Source of the DNA: Rhizobium halophilum
GTDB taxonomy: Bacteria; Pseudomonadota; Alphaproteobacteria; Rhizobiales; Rhizobiaceae
DNA: 64,000 nucleotides
Direction of reading: 5' to 3'
Assembly: GCF_021648825.1 (NCBI RefSeq)
Contig: NZ_JAKJHS010000006.1
Coordinates: 185,238 to 249,237 of the forward strand
Below the pieces are notes generated by a model. It was not told the DNA's origin. It saw only the letters and a program-made list of their open reading frames with translations, and made no database searches. Positions 45,053 to 54,626 of this stretch are shown in pieces (position 1 is the stretch's first letter; each line of letters begins with the position of its first letter). A program made the position numbers and the translations under genes.

Positions 45053-46705
45053 CTAGCGATCGCTGACTTCCGCCCGCGGATTGACCCAAGGCTGCTGGTT
45101 GGAGCGCGGCAGCGGCTGACGGCCGAGAATGTGGTCGGCGGCCTTTTCACCGGTCATGATCGAAGGCCCGTTCAGGTTGCCATAGGTGATGTGCGGGAAG
45201 ATCGAGCTATCTGCCACGCGCAGCCCGTCGACCCCGATCACCCGGCATTCCGGGTCGACCACTGCCATGGGATCGTCCCTGTCGCCCATCCGGCAGGTAC
45301 CGCAGGGGTGATAGGCGCTTTCCAGGTGCTCGCGCAGGAAGACATCAATCTGCTCGTCCGACTGAACACCTTCGCCCGGCTGGATCTCCGGCCCGCGATA
45401 GGGATCGAAGGCCTTCTGGCTGAAGATCTCGCGGGTCAGCCGCACGCAGTGGCGGAATTTCTCCCAGTCTTCCGGATGGCTCATGTAATTGAACCGAATG
45501 ACCGGATCCGCCTTCGGGTCCGGCGAACGCAGCGTCACGCTGCCGCGCGATTTCGAAAGGTTGTAACCCACATGGACCTGGAAGCCGTGGCTTCGGGCGG
45601 CCGCCTTGCCGTCGTAGGAGATGGCGACCGGCAGGAAGTGATACTGTATGTCCGGCTGCTTCAAGCCGGCGGCCGAGCGGATGAAGGCGCAGGCTTCGAA
45701 CTGGTTGGAGGCACCAAGCCCGCCCTTTGTCAGCAGCCACTGGGCGCCGGCCACGCCCTGCCAGAACCATGGCAGCCAGGAGTAGAGCGAGACGGGCTTC
45801 TTGGAGACCTGCTGGAAGTAGAACTCCATATGGTCCTGCAGGTTTGCGCCGACGCCAGGACGGTCGACTTTCACCTCGATTCCCATCTCCTGCAGATGCG
45901 CCGCAGGCCCGATGCCGGAATGCATCAGGAGCTTCGGCGAGTTGAAGGAGGAGGCGGCAACGATCACCTCGCGGTTTGCCCGGATCACCTCAGTCCGTCC
46001 GCCGCGCTCGATCTCGACGCCTACGGCCCGGCCGTTCTCGATCACGATCTTCTGGGCCAATCCGTAGACCAGCTCCACATTCGACCGCTTCAGCGCCGGC
46101 CGCAGATAGGCGTTCGCGGCAGACCAGCGACGACCCATGTGGATCGTCTGCTCCATCAGGCCAAAGCCTTCCTGCTTCGAGCCGTTATAGTCGTCCGTCA
46201 GCTCGAAGCCCGCTTCCTTGCCGGCCTCGATGAAGGCGTGGAACAGCGGGTTGACGAGGGGTCCGCGGCGAACATGCAGCGGACCCTCCTTGCCGCGCCA
46301 GCCGTCCTCGCCGCCGTGGGAATTCTCCATCCGCTTGAAGTAGGGAAGCACGTCCGCATAGGCCCAGCCGCGCGCACCGAGCTCCTCCCAGCGGTTGTAG
46401 TCTTCCGAATGGCCGCGCACGTAGACGAGCCCGTTGATCGAGGACGAGCCGCCTAGCACCTTGCCACGCGGGGCCGTGATGCGGCGGTTGTTGAGGTTTG
46501 GCTCGGGCTCCGAAAGATAGCCCCAGTTGTAGCGCTTCATGCTCATCGGCCAGGCAAGTGCTGCCGGCATCTGGATAAAGGGGCCGATGTCGGAGCCGCC
46601 CGCCTCTATGACGATCACTGAATGCTTGCCGTCTTCCGATAGCCGGTAGGCCATGGCAGAGCCCGCCGAACCCGAACCAATGATGACGAAATCTGCGCTG
46701 GTCAT
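45053..46705 (-). CDS. betA: choline dehydrogenase
   Basis: 550 residues, GMC flavoprotein family. FAD motif [22 protein letters not shown] signature 1 around [19 protein letters not shown]; signature 2 in [21 protein letters not shown]; catalytic His region [12 protein letters not shown] and the second conserved region [22 protein letters not shown]. Oxidises choline to betaine aldehyde at the membrane. Last gene of betI-betB-betA, ten bases after betB. Confidence 0.95.
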   Translation of the reverse strand: MTSADFVIIGSGSAGSAMAYRLSEDGKHSVIVIEAGGSDIGPFIQMPAALAWPMSMKRYNWGYLSEPEPNLNNRRITAPRGKVLGGSSSINGLVYVRGHSEDYNRWEELGARGWAYADVLPYFKRMENSHGGEDGWRGKEGPLHVRRGPLVNPLFHAFIEAGKEAGFELTDDYNGSKQEGFGLMEQTIHMGRRWSAANAYLRPALKRSNVELVYGLAQKIVIENGRAVGVEIERGGRTEVIRANREVIVAASSFNSPKLLMHSGIGPAAHLQEMGIEVKVDRPGVGANLQDHMEFYFQQVSKKPVSLYSWLPWFWQGVAGAQWLLTKGGLGASNQFEACAFIRSAAGLKQPDIQYHFLPVAISYDGKAAARSHGFQVHVGYNLSKSRGSVTLRSPDPKADPVIRFNYMSHPEDWEKFRHCVRLTREIFSQKAFDPYRGPEIQPGEGVQSDEQIDVFLREHLESAYHPCGTCRMGDRDDPMAVVDPECRVIGVDGLRVADSSIFPHITYGNLNGPSIMTGEKAADHILGRQPLPRSNQQPWVNPRAEVSDR

Positions 46706-46715
46706 CCCGATCTCC

Positions 46716-48179
46716 TCAGTAAGGCGATTCGACCGGGCCCATGGCCACGTAGACGGTCTTCAGTTCGGTATAGTGCTCCAGCGCGGATGCCGAGTTTTCG
46801 CGGCCGAAGCCCGATTGCTTGGAGCCGCCGAAGGGGATCTCGACCGGGCAAAGGTTGTAGGTGTTGATCCAGAGCGTCCCCGCCTGCAACTGGTCCACCA
46901 CGCGGTGGGCGCGGGTCAGGTCAGCGGTAAAGACGCCGCCCGACAGGCCGAACTCCGTGGCATTGGCGCGCGCGACCACCTCCGCCTCGTCGTCGAAGTC
47001 GAGCACGCACATGACCGGCCCGAAGATCTCCTCGCGCGCGATCGTCATGTCGTCGGTGACGTCGGCAAACACCGTCGGCTGCACGTAGAAACCCTCACCG
47101 GAAACATCGTTGGGGATGCCGCCGCCGGTAATGAGCCTCGCACCCTCGGACTTGCCCTTCTCGATATAGTCCAGAACCTTCTCGTGCTGTGCGCGTGACA
47201 CGAGCGGACCCATCTGCGTTTCCTCGCGAAGCGGGTCGCCGATGACGATCTTTTCCGTCCGCGCCTTCAGGCGGTCGAGGAAGGCCTCCTTGATCCGCTT
47301 CTGCACGAAGACGCGCGTGCCGTTGGAGCAGACCTGCCCGGTGGAATAGAAATTGCCGAGCATGGCTCCGCCGATGGCGCTGTCGATGTCGGCATCGTCG
47401 AAGACGATCAGCGGCGACTTGCCGCCGAGCTCCATCGTGACGTGCTTCATCTGGCCCGCCGCGGCGCCCGCCACCTTGCGGCCGGTGGGAACGGAACCGG
47501 TAAGCGAGATCTTCGCAACATCCGGATGGTTGACGAGCAGCGGTCCGGTCTCGCGGTCGCCCTGGATGACGTTGAACACACCCTTCGGCAGGCCCGCCTC
47601 GATCAGGATTTCGGCGATCTTCAGCGCTCCGAGCGGCGTGTTTTCCGACGGCTTGAACACCATGGCGTTTCCGGCGGCGAGCGCCGGTGCAGCCTTCCAG
47701 CAGCAGATCTGCTGCGGATAATTCCAGGCCCCAATGCCGACACAGACGCCGAGCGGCACGCGCTTGGTATAGGCCCAGTCGCCGCCGAGAGGAATGTGCG
47801 ACCCGTTCAGCGCCGAAGCCGCAATGCCGCCGAAGAACTCCAGGCTATCGGCCCCGGAGGTGGGATCGGCGATGATCGTCTCCTGGATCGGCTTTCCGGT
47901 GTCGAGCGTTTCCAGTTCGGAGAGCTCTCGATTGCGCTCGCGCATGATCTCGGCTGCCCGCTTTAGCACGCGGCCACGGGCGGTGGGGCTCATCGCCGCC
48001 CATTCCCGCTGAGCCCGTTTGGCGGAGGCCACCGCCCGCTCCACGATCGCGGGCGTCGCTGCGTATAGCTCGGCAATGACCTCTCCGGTCGCGGGATAGA
48101 TGCTCTCGATCACGGCGCCGGCTGTATCCTCGACGTATTCGCCATCGATGAAGTGGCTGGCTTTCGGTTGGGCGCGCAT
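46716..48179 (-). CDS. betB: betaine aldehyde dehydrogenase
   Basis: 487 residues from the ATG at 48179, the normal BetB length; an ATG two codons earlier is too near the GAGGAG site. Aldehyde dehydrogenase marks: [15 protein letters not shown], general-base Glu in [19 protein letters not shown], catalytic Cys in [14 protein letters not shown] and NAD site [12 protein letters not shown]. Converts betaine aldehyde to glycine betaine, an osmoprotectant. Between betI and betA. Confidence 0.95.
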   Translation of the reverse strand: MRAQPKASHFIDGEYVEDTAGAVIESIYPATGEVIAELYAATPAIVERAVASAKRAQREWAAMSPTARGRVLKRAAEIMRERNRELSELETLDTGKPIQETIIADPTSGADSLEFFGGIAASALNGSHIPLGGDWAYTKRVPLGVCVGIGAWNYPQQICCWKAAPALAAGNAMVFKPSENTPLGALKIAEILIEAGLPKGVFNVIQGDRETGPLLVNHPDVAKISLTGSVPTGRKVAGAAAGQMKHVTMELGGKSPLIVFDDADIDSAIGGAMLGNFYSTGQVCSNGTRVFVQKRIKEAFLDRLKARTEKIVIGDPLREETQMGPLVSRAQHEKVLDYIEKGKSEGARLITGGGIPNDVSGEGFYVQPTVFADVTDDMTIAREEIFGPVMCVLDFDDEAEVVARANATEFGLSGGVFTADLTRAHRVVDQLQAGTLWINTYNLCPVEIPFGGSKQSGFGRENSASALEHYTELKTVYVAMGPVESPY

Positions 48180-48181
48180 GA

Positions 48182-48820
48182 TCATTCTCCTCGGCGATGG
48201 CTTGAATTCGGTGCAAGAGTGCCCGGAGCATCCTGGCGCAGGAACGGGCGAAGCTGCAGGTCGAGATAGTCTTCGGTCAGGGTCATGGAGGCGGTACTGC
48301 CGATCGGGGCCGAGCGCAGGCTCTGGCGGATGTAGAGCCCGTCAATCATCGCCGCGACGCCCTCCGCGATGCGGGCAGCGTCGTCCGGCGGGCAGAGGCG
48401 CTCCAGGCTGTCGAGCAGGTTGGAGCGCAACCGCCGGGCATAGATGACGAGGAGACGCCGCACCTCTTCCGAGCGCTGCGCTTCGACATAGAAGGCGAGC
48501 CAGGCAGCCACCGTCTCGGGCGCGAACTGGTCCGCCTGGAAGGAGACCCGGATGATGGCCGAAAGCCGCTCCCGCGGCGTCTCGACATTCTCCAGGGCCG
48601 ATACGGCATCGGTCCGTAGTCGCGCCAGCAGGCTGCGGATCGTCGCGACGAGCAACTGCTGCTTGCTGCCGAAATAATGATGCGCAAGCGCCGGCGAAAC
48701 ACCAGCCTCGCGGGCAATCTCCGACATCGTCACGTCCAGCGATCCCTGCTGGCCGATCGTGCGCAGCGTCGCCTCGACGAGCGCCTTACGGCGCAGCGGC
48801 TCCATTCCGATACGAGGCAT
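48182..48820 (-). CDS. betI: choline-responsive repressor BetI
   Basis: 212 residues from ATG 48820. TetR-family helix-turn-helix ([27 protein letters not shown]) preceded by the BetI-like [19 protein letters not shown]. The C-terminal ligand domain ([22 protein letters not shown]) is close to known BetI. It represses the bet operon until choline is present. A palindrome 32 bases upstream is its likely operator. The betC gene found in S. meliloti betICBA is absent here. Confidence 0.93.
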   Translation of the reverse strand: MPRIGMEPLRRKALVEATLRTIGQQGSLDVTMSEIAREAGVSPALAHHYFGSKQQLLVATIRSLLARLRTDAVSALENVETPRERLSAIIRVSFQADQFAPETVAAWLAFYVEAQRSEEVRRLLVIYARRLRSNLLDSLERLCPPDDAARIAEGVAAMIDGLYIRQSLRSAPIGSTASMTLTEDYLDLQLRPFLRQDAPGTLAPNSSHRRGE

Positions 48821-48851
48821 CACTGAAACTCCGGTTTCGGCAAGCCTACAG

Positions 48852-48871
48852 TTGATTGACTGATCAATCAA
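48852..48871. promoter_or_regulatory. BetI operator
   Basis: Perfect inverted repeat TTGATTG-N6-CAATCAA, 32-51 bases upstream of the betI start and therefore over the likely promoter. Shape and half-site are right for a TetR-family dimer and resemble reported BetI sites. Confidence 0.72.
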
Positions 48872-49141
48872 TAAAATGCGGGCGGGAGCGGCGTGTTGAC
48901 TTGGCGCGATGTTCAGCTGGCCGGTGAACAGTCTCCGGGTTCACGGCCTCTTCCTCGCAGTGGACCTCACGTTGCAAGGCTGGGCGATGATCGCCGTCGC
49001 GATGGCGGCGCGCAGCTGACGCGCCAGCCAGCCAACGGTCGTCAAAACTTCATATAATCTTCATCTTCGGGAAAGGGATTGTTGAGGATTCCCGGCAAGG
49101 CTCCGCGCGTGTTCTGGGCCCTTGCGCGTATGGAGTAAGTC

Positions 49142-50947
49142 ATGAGTTCGGCCTCCCTGATCGAGCCTGCCGTTTTCAGGCGTTACGCTGGAGACCAGCT
49201 CCTCACCCTCTCAAAGCTGGTTCTGGAAAGCGCCTTTCAGCCGATCGTCGAAGTCGCAACAGGCACGGTGTTCGGCTACGAAACGCTGATGCGCGGCTTC
49301 GATCGCATCGGCTTCTCCTCGCCCCTGGAGCTTCTCGATCAGGCGGCGGAGGCGGGGCAACTTCTTGCGCTCGAGCAGATGATGGCCGGCCGTTCGCTCG
49401 CCAAGTTCTCCACACTCCCTGACTTCGCTTCGGCCACGCTTTTCCTCAATCTGGACGTCCGGCTGATCAAGGACGGCGACTACATCATCGAGCGGCTCGT
49501 CCAGCATCTGCGCAAGACGGGCATTCCTCCGTCATCCGTCTGCTTCGAGCTTTCGGAGCGCTTCGACAACACCAGCGTGCCGGAATTTGCCGCTCTGGTC
49601 GGCAAGCTGCGCAAGGCGGGCTTCAAGCTAGCGATCGATGATTTCGGCGTCGGCCACGGCGAGATGAAGCTCCTTTGCGACTATCAGGTCGACTATCTCA
49701 AGATCGACCGGCACTTTATCGCGGAGATCGACCAGAGCCCGCGCAAGCGCCACCTGGTGAAGAACATCGTTCACATCGCCCATGTGCTTGGCATCCGTGT
49801 CATTGCCGAGGGGATCGAGACAGAGGCGGAGCTTCTGGCTTGCCGCGAATACGGCGTCGATCTCGTGCAGGGCTACCTGATTGCCCGGCCAACCACCTTC
49901 CTCAACGAGTTGCAGCCGGCCTTCCCGCATCTGGCCGAAATCGGCCGGGTCCGCCGCTCCAGCCAGTCGCTGGACGAGATCCTCATCCGCAAGCAGATCG
50001 AGAACCTGCCGACGGTCTACGAGCACCAGAGCATCGACACCGTCTTCGAGCTCTTCCGCCGCAACCCGCGCCAGGCTTTCTTTCCCGTGCTCAACGCCAA
50101 TGGCGAGCCGCGCGGCGTCATCAACGAATACCACCTGAAGGAATACATCTATCAGCCCTTCGGCCGAGACCTCCTGAAGAACAAGGTCTATGAGCGGACG
50201 ATCTCGCATTTCGTCGACATGGCGCCAATCATCGGGCTGGATGCCGGTGCGGAGGAACTGATGAGCCTGTTTGCCAGCATGGACAACAGCGCCTGCGTCA
50301 TCCTGACGGAGAACATGCGATACGCGGGCGTCGTCTCCGCCGCATCCCTCGTCAAGGTGATCAGCGAGAAGCAGCTGAAGATCGCCCAGGACCAGAACCC
50401 GTTGACGGGGCTGCCGGGCAACCGGGCGATCAGCGACTTCATCCAGGAAGCCGGCCGCAACGAGGACGACACCCGCTTCTTCTGCTATTGCGACTTCGAC
50501 CACTTCAAGCCGTTCAACGATCATTACGGGTTCCACGTCGGCGACCATGCAATTTCACTCTTCGCTGCACTCCTTCGCCGGTATTTCTTCTCTGACGATC
50601 TTTTCCTCGGCCACGTCGGCGGCGACGACTTCTTCATCGGCGTGCATGACTGGACCTGCGAGGAGCTGACTGAGATCCTCGAGCGCTTGCTGAGCGATTT
50701 CCATGACGACGTGATCGCGCTCTATTCGCCCGAGGAGCGGGAAGCGGGCCGCATCAAGGGGCGCGACCGCCACGGCCTTGAGCGCGATTTTCCCCTGCTG
50801 CGCTGCTCGATCGGCGTGATGGAGCTTCCCAAGGGTCTGCTGCTCGACGATGCCAACCGTATCGCAAGCAGCATTGCCGCGGTGAAGGCGCAGGCCAAGG
50901 AGGCGGCATCCGGTCTCGTCTTCGCCACCTTCGGCGGGACAAATTGA
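49142..50947 (+). CDS. EAL-CBS-GGDEF protein with altered GGDDF site
   Basis: 601 residues, no membrane helix. The N-terminal EAL domain (about 25-260) has ETLMRG for the EAL motif and keeps the metal/catalytic positions in CFELSERF, AIDDFGVGH, LKIDRHFI and IAEGIETEAE, so phosphodiesterase activity is plausible. Two CBS motifs follow (about 285-415; PVLNANGEPRGVINEYHL). The C-terminal GGDEF domain (DQNPLTGLPGNRAI; CYCDFDHFKPFND) has GGDDF in place of GGDEF and no RxxD inhibitory site. It may degrade c-di-GMP, with the GGDEF domain as a sensor. Stands alone. Confidence 0.88.
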   Translation: MSSASLIEPAVFRRYAGDQLLTLSKLVLESAFQPIVEVATGTVFGYETLMRGFDRIGFSSPLELLDQAAEAGQLLALEQMMAGRSLAKFSTLPDFASATLFLNLDVRLIKDGDYIIERLVQHLRKTGIPPSSVCFELSERFDNTSVPEFAALVGKLRKAGFKLAIDDFGVGHGEMKLLCDYQVDYLKIDRHFIAEIDQSPRKRHLVKNIVHIAHVLGIRVIAEGIETEAELLACREYGVDLVQGYLIARPTTFLNELQPAFPHLAEIGRVRRSSQSLDEILIRKQIENLPTVYEHQSIDTVFELFRRNPRQAFFPVLNANGEPRGVINEYHLKEYIYQPFGRDLLKNKVYERTISHFVDMAPIIGLDAGAEELMSLFASMDNSACVILTENMRYAGVVSAASLVKVISEKQLKIAQDQNPLTGLPGNRAISDFIQEAGRNEDDTRFFCYCDFDHFKPFNDHYGFHVGDHAISLFAALLRRYFFSDDLFLGHVGGDDFFIGVHDWTCEELTEILERLLSDFHDDVIALYSPEEREAGRIKGRDRHGLERDFPLLRCSIGVMELPKGLLLDDANRIASSIAAVKAQAKEAASGLVFATFGGTN

Positions 50948-51025
50948 CACCGCGGCGGTGCCTCATCTTTTCAGCGGCGAGGCCTCGTCCTAAGTCTCCT
51001 TCTCCGTCACCACGAGGAGACCGTC

Positions 51026-52027
51026 ATGCCACTTCCCCAACAGATGCGCCACGTTGACCTGAAAAGCTTCGGCGGACCGGAGGTCATGCAATTGGCGACA
51101 GGCCCGGTACCGCAGCCGCGCCCCGGGGAGATCATCGTCGAGGTGGAGGCGGCGGGCGTCAACCGTCCGGACGTGGCGCAGCGCAGCGGCAGTTACCCGC
51201 CGCCGAAGGATGCGAGTCCCATTCTGGGGCTCGAGGTCGCCGGCACGGTCGTGGCTTTGGGCGAGGGTGTGAGCGGTTTCACCATTGGCGACAAGGTCTG
51301 CGGCCTGGCGAACGGCGGCGGCTATGCCGAGTACTGCGCCCTGCCGGAGGGACAGACGCTGCCGTTCCCTGAAGGTTACGATGCCGTGAAGGCTGCGGCT
51401 CTGCCGGAAACCTTCTTCACCGTCTGGGCGAACCTTTTCCAGATGGCGGGCCTGACGGAAGGCGAGAGCGTGCTGATCCATGGCGGATCGAGCGGTATCG
51501 GCACGACAGCGATCCAGCTCGCCAGGGCCTTCGGCGCCGACGTCTACACCACGGCCGGTTCGGCAGAAAAATGCGACGCCTGCCAGAAGCTCGGCGCCAA
51601 GCGCGCGATCAACTATCGCGAGGAGGATTTCGTCGAGGTGGTGAAGGCAGAAACGCAGGGCAAAGGCGTCGATGTCATCCTCGACATGATCGGCGCCAGC
51701 TATTTTGACCGAAACCTGAGCGCGCTCGCCAAGGACGGCTGCCTTTCGATCATCGCCTTCCTCGGCGGTGCCGTGGCGGAAAAGGTCAACCTGTCGCCGA
51801 TCATGGTCAAGCGGCTGACGGTGACGGGTTCGACCATGCGCCCCCGCACGGCGGAGGAGAAGCGGGCGATCCGCGACGAACTGCGCGACCAGGTCTGGCC
51901 GCTTCTGGCAAACGGCGCCGTGGCTCCGGTCATCCACTCGGTCCTACCGTTCGATCAGGTGGTGGAGGCGCACCGGTTGATGGAGACGAGCAGCCATATC
52001 GGGAAGATCGTGCTCGACCTGAGGTAA
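51026..52027 (+). CDS. NAD(P)H:quinone oxidoreductase (zinc-independent MDR family)
   Basis: 333 residues. MDR fold: N-terminal catalytic domain ([21 protein letters not shown]), [15 protein letters not shown] loop and cofactor motif [23 protein letters not shown]. Lacks the zinc-binding cysteines of alcohol dehydrogenases. Closest to the PIG3/QOR branch, which reduces quinones with NADPH. Alone, with an AGGAG-like site (CACGAGGAG) before ATG 51026. Confidence 0.9.
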   Translation: MPLPQQMRHVDLKSFGGPEVMQLATGPVPQPRPGEIIVEVEAAGVNRPDVAQRSGSYPPPKDASPILGLEVAGTVVALGEGVSGFTIGDKVCGLANGGGYAEYCALPEGQTLPFPEGYDAVKAAALPETFFTVWANLFQMAGLTEGESVLIHGGSSGIGTTAIQLARAFGADVYTTAGSAEKCDACQKLGAKRAINYREEDFVEVVKAETQGKGVDVILDMIGASYFDRNLSALAKDGCLSIIAFLGGAVAEKVNLSPIMVKRLTVTGSTMRPRTAEEKRAIRDELRDQVWPLLANGAVAPVIHSVLPFDQVVEAHRLMETSSHIGKIVLDLR

Positions 52028-52128
52028 GGGAATCGAGGGCTGGCTGGCGAATGCTAAGCGATCCGGATGACACTGCAATTCACATACGTCCGGAAGTTGT
52101 CACAGAACGTGCCTTGCATACCTCGTAC

Positions 52129-52154
52129 GGAACACCTACCTTTTGATCATCGTC
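52129..52154 (+). promoter_or_regulatory. weak EcfG-like promoter of the leader ORF
   Basis: GGAAC, 17 bases, CGTC: the fourth base of the -10 box differs from consensus. 26 bases before the 24-residue ORF. Confidence 0.3.
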
Positions 52155-52179
52155 AACGTAATGAAAGGAAGGTGATCCA

Positions 52180-52254
52180 ATGTCGAGTGAGATTTCGGTC
52201 TGCGTTTCGGACTTTGGAAAGGTGATGGTCATGACGGGGCAGCCCTCGGCCTGA
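52180..52254 (+). CDS. 24-residue leader-type ORF
   Basis: ATG at 52180 follows GGAAGG at seven bases, a good site. The product begins MSSEISVCVSDFGK and ends with GQPSA. Immediately before it lies a four-codon ORF (ATG AAA GGA AGG TGA) that covers the ribosome site. A strong terminator follows at 52315. The layout suggests either a small protein on a short transcript or a translated leader of the DUF1127 gene beyond the terminator. Confidence 0.45.
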   Translation: MSSEISVCVSDFGKVMVMTGQPSA

Positions 52255-52314
52255 ACACATCTTCCTTCGGACGCTTGAAGCGTTCGGGTTCGTTGAACGG
52301 ACCAAATTCACGAG

Positions 52315-52340
52315 AAGGGTCGCCGAGTGCGGCCCTTTTT
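52315..52340 (+). terminator. rho-independent terminator after the leader ORF
   Basis: Stem AAGGGTCGC/GCGGCCCTT (one G-U pair), five-base loop CGAGT, then a T-run. It lies 60 bases past the short ORF and about 180 bases before the DUF1127 gene. Confidence 0.8.
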
Positions 52341-52518
52341 CGTTTCCGCCTTTGATCGTATGGCTCGCCCGCGCCCTATGCATCTCACGCATGGGTGGCC
52401 TGTTTATTGGGCGCTTTTAACCGGAAACGCCTCTGCCTATCTAAGGGACATCGAAGCGAACGAAGGCGCCAGTGAGTGGCCGCCAAAGCTTCGAAAACCC
52501 ACGGAAAGGGGGATTATC

Positions 52519-52665
52519 ATGAACGTAGCACGCACTTTCACCAACTGGCGCAAGTACCGTCAGACTGTCAACGAGCTGGGCCGCATGACCCCGCGCGAAC
52601 TGAGCGATCTTGGCATTGCACGCGGCGATATCCATCGCGTCGCCCGCCAGGCCGCCGGCTTCTAA
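52519..52665 (+). CDS. DUF1127 small protein
   Basis: 48 residues from ATG 52519 (AAGGGGGA site). The DUF1127 signature is clear: FTNWRKYRQTVNELGRMTPRE then LSDLGIARGDIHRVARQ. Such arginine-rich small proteins are abundant in Rhizobiaceae and affect phosphate and stress physiology in Agrobacterium, probably by binding RNA or protein. Downstream of the terminated leader ORF and followed by its own terminator. Confidence 0.92.
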   Translation: MNVARTFTNWRKYRQTVNELGRMTPRELSDLGIARGDIHRVARQAAGF

Positions 52666-52691
52666 GCTGGTCGAAACCTAGTCCATGTGAG

Positions 52692-52714
52692 CGCCCGCCA
52701 AAAGCGGGCGTTTT
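52692..52714 (+). terminator. rho-independent terminator of the DUF1127 gene
   Basis: Stem CGCCCGC/GCGGGCG with loop CAAAA followed by TTTT, 27 bases past the stop. Confidence 0.85.
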
Positions 52715-52735
52715 GCATTTCCGGGAGCGCCTCTC

Positions 52736-53473
52736 CTAGAGGCCGATCCGCCCAAGCGCCGGCACCTTGATCCCAGGCTCGGCGAGATCCAGCCCTGCCA
52801 CCAGTCCGAGGAAATGAACCTCGATCCCGCTGCGAACACCGGCGGAAAAGCCCAACAGTCCCCGCACCGTCACATGCAGGTCCTGACCGTCAGCATCCAG
52901 ATGAACGAACTCCCCAGCGGGCAGATAATCCCGACCCACCGCATGGGGCGGCAGAACGGCGCCCAGCTCTGGAACCGTCCGCAGAACATGCGCCACAAAG
53001 GTGTTGGAGTTCGGGCCGGGGAAGATCTTGTAGCCGCCCGGCTGCGCATAAGGATAGGCCGCAATCGCCCCTTCCACCTTCGGAATGAGCATCTCGGCGG
53101 CCGTGCCCGTGACAGCGGTCACCAGCTGCGGCGGATTGGAGTACCAATATGCATCCGCCGGTCGGTGATTGCGGCGGATGGGCGAGCCCCAGCCGACCTT
53201 GTCGTAACGCGTGTAGCTTTCGGCGCCTTTTTCCTTGGTGACGATCCAGGCATGGCTTGAAACGGCACCCTTCATGCCGCCGGTAGTGGCGGAGAAGACG
53301 TAGATGGCGGCCTCTTCGCTCTCGCTCGCCGGTGGCAGGATATGCGCCGACGACCAGCGCGCCTCGCTCCAGCGCCCCGGCCGATCCTGGATTGCCCACC
53401 ATCCGGCCGAGGCGAAGGTCGGCAGAAGATAGACCACGAAGATCACCAGAAGCAGCCGCTTCAACGATTTCAT
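52736..53473 (-). CDS. DUF3750 family protein
   Basis: 245 residues with an N-terminal membrane helix (LKRLLLVIFVVYLLPTFASA). Conserved stretches of the family: RWSSAHILPP, GAVSSHAWIVTKEKG, GPNSNTFVAHVLRTVPEL and LPPHAVGRDYL. The pattern of His, Ser and Asn recalls NlpC/P60-like or LRAT-like folds, so an envelope hydrolase is possible but unproven. Divergent from the asparaginase gene. Confidence 0.85.
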   Translation of the reverse strand: MKSLKRLLLVIFVVYLLPTFASAGWWAIQDRPGRWSEARWSSAHILPPASESEEAAIYVFSATTGGMKGAVSSHAWIVTKEKGAESYTRYDKVGWGSPIRRNHRPADAYWYSNPPQLVTAVTGTAAEMLIPKVEGAIAAYPYAQPGGYKIFPGPNSNTFVAHVLRTVPELGAVLPPHAVGRDYLPAGEFVHLDADGQDLHVTVRGLLGFSAGVRSGIEVHFLGLVAGLDLAEPGIKVPALGRIGL

Positions 53474-53546
53474 TCAAATAGACCCTGTGCAAGTCACGTA
53501 CCGGTCGGCTATGAGCGATTGAAGTCAGCAAATCCAGGGCAGGCCA

Positions 53547-54554
53547 ATGCAAAACCCCGTTACCGTCGAAGTCACCCGTGGCAACATCGTCGAAAGCCGC
53601 CATCGCGGCATGGGGATCGTCGTTGACGGCGACGGCAAGTCTCTTTTCTCCTTCGGCGAGCCGAATGCCGGTGTCTTCCCCCGCTCGGCCTGCAAGGCCA
53701 TGCAGGCGCTGCCGCTGGTGGAAAGCGGCGCAGCGGACGCCTACGGCTTTGGCGAAAAGGAACTGGCCATCGCCTGCGCCTCGCATTCAGGGGAAGACGA
53801 GCATGTGGCACTTGCCGCCTCCATGCTGGAGCGGGCCGGCCGCGATGCCTCCGCACTAGAATGCGGCTCCCACTGGTCGAGCGACCAGAAGACGCTGATC
53901 CATCAGGCGCGCACGCTGGAAAAGCCGAACGCCCTGCACAACAACTGCTCCGGCAAGCATTCCGGCTTCGTCTGCACCTGCGCGCATGTGGGCTACGAAG
54001 TCGAAGGTTATGTCGATTACGACCATCCGCTGCAGGCCGATATCCGCGGCACGATGGAAAGCCTGACCGGCGCAACGCTCGGCCATGACAATTGCGGCAT
54101 CGATGGCTGCTCGATCCCGAGCTATGCGATCCCCCTTCGCGGCCTTGCCCACGGTTTTGCCAAGATGGTGACGGGGCAGGGGCTGGAGCCGCTGCGGGCC
54201 AAGGCATCGCGGCGGCTGATGGAGGCCTGCATGGCAGAACCCTTCTATGTCGCCGGTACCAACCGCGCCTGCACCAAGCTGATGCAGGTCGCGCCCGGCA
54301 AGATCTTCGCCAAGACGGGTGCCGAAGGCGTCTTCGTTGCTGCTCTGCCGGAGCATGGCGTCGCGATGGCAGTGAAATGCGAAGACGGCACGACGCGCGC
54401 AGCCGAATCCATGATCTTCGCCCTCATCGCCCGCTACATCGAGAAGGATGCCGAGACCCACGCCCAGCTGATGGCGATGGCAAACCATTCGCTGAAGAAC
54501 TGGAAGGGCATCGAGGTGGGCAGGGTTCGCGTGACGGACGCGCTCTTCGGCTGA
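53547..54554 (+). CDS. L-asparaginase, ReAV (asparaginase II, PF06089) type
   Basis: 335 residues, cytosolic. This is the Rhizobium-type asparaginase, unrelated to E. coli AnsA/B. The nucleophile motif Ser47-x-x-Lys50 (FPRSACKAM), a second Ser at 79 and the metal site Cys134, Lys137 (NNCSGKHSG) and Cys188 (DGCSIPSY) match residues reported for R. etli ReAV with a one-residue shift. Hydrolyses asparagine to aspartate and ammonia. Followed by a glutathione transferase gene. Confidence 0.9.
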   Translation: MQNPVTVEVTRGNIVESRHRGMGIVVDGDGKSLFSFGEPNAGVFPRSACKAMQALPLVESGAADAYGFGEKELAIACASHSGEDEHVALAASMLERAGRDASALECGSHWSSDQKTLIHQARTLEKPNALHNNCSGKHSGFVCTCAHVGYEVEGYVDYDHPLQADIRGTMESLTGATLGHDNCGIDGCSIPSYAIPLRGLAHGFAKMVTGQGLEPLRAKASRRLMEACMAEPFYVAGTNRACTKLMQVAPGKIFAKTGAEGVFVAALPEHGVAMAVKCEDGTTRAAESMIFALIARYIEKDAETHAQLMAMANHSLKNWKGIEVGRVRVTDALFG

Positions 54555-54626
54555 TCCGGCTGCCGGCCACTTGAACCTGCCGCCGCGGGCGACAGATGAC
54601 CTCCGTCACCCGGATGGAGGTCGCTG

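Noticed and set aside
44858..46456. 532-codon plus-strand open frame
   Set aside because: Fully antisense to betA, whose motifs are clear. Composition (many Arg, His, Asp, Gly) is typical of GC-rich antisense frames.
52181..52250. The 24-codon ORF as the trp leader peptide
   Set aside because: It has no run of Trp codons and no trp gene follows.
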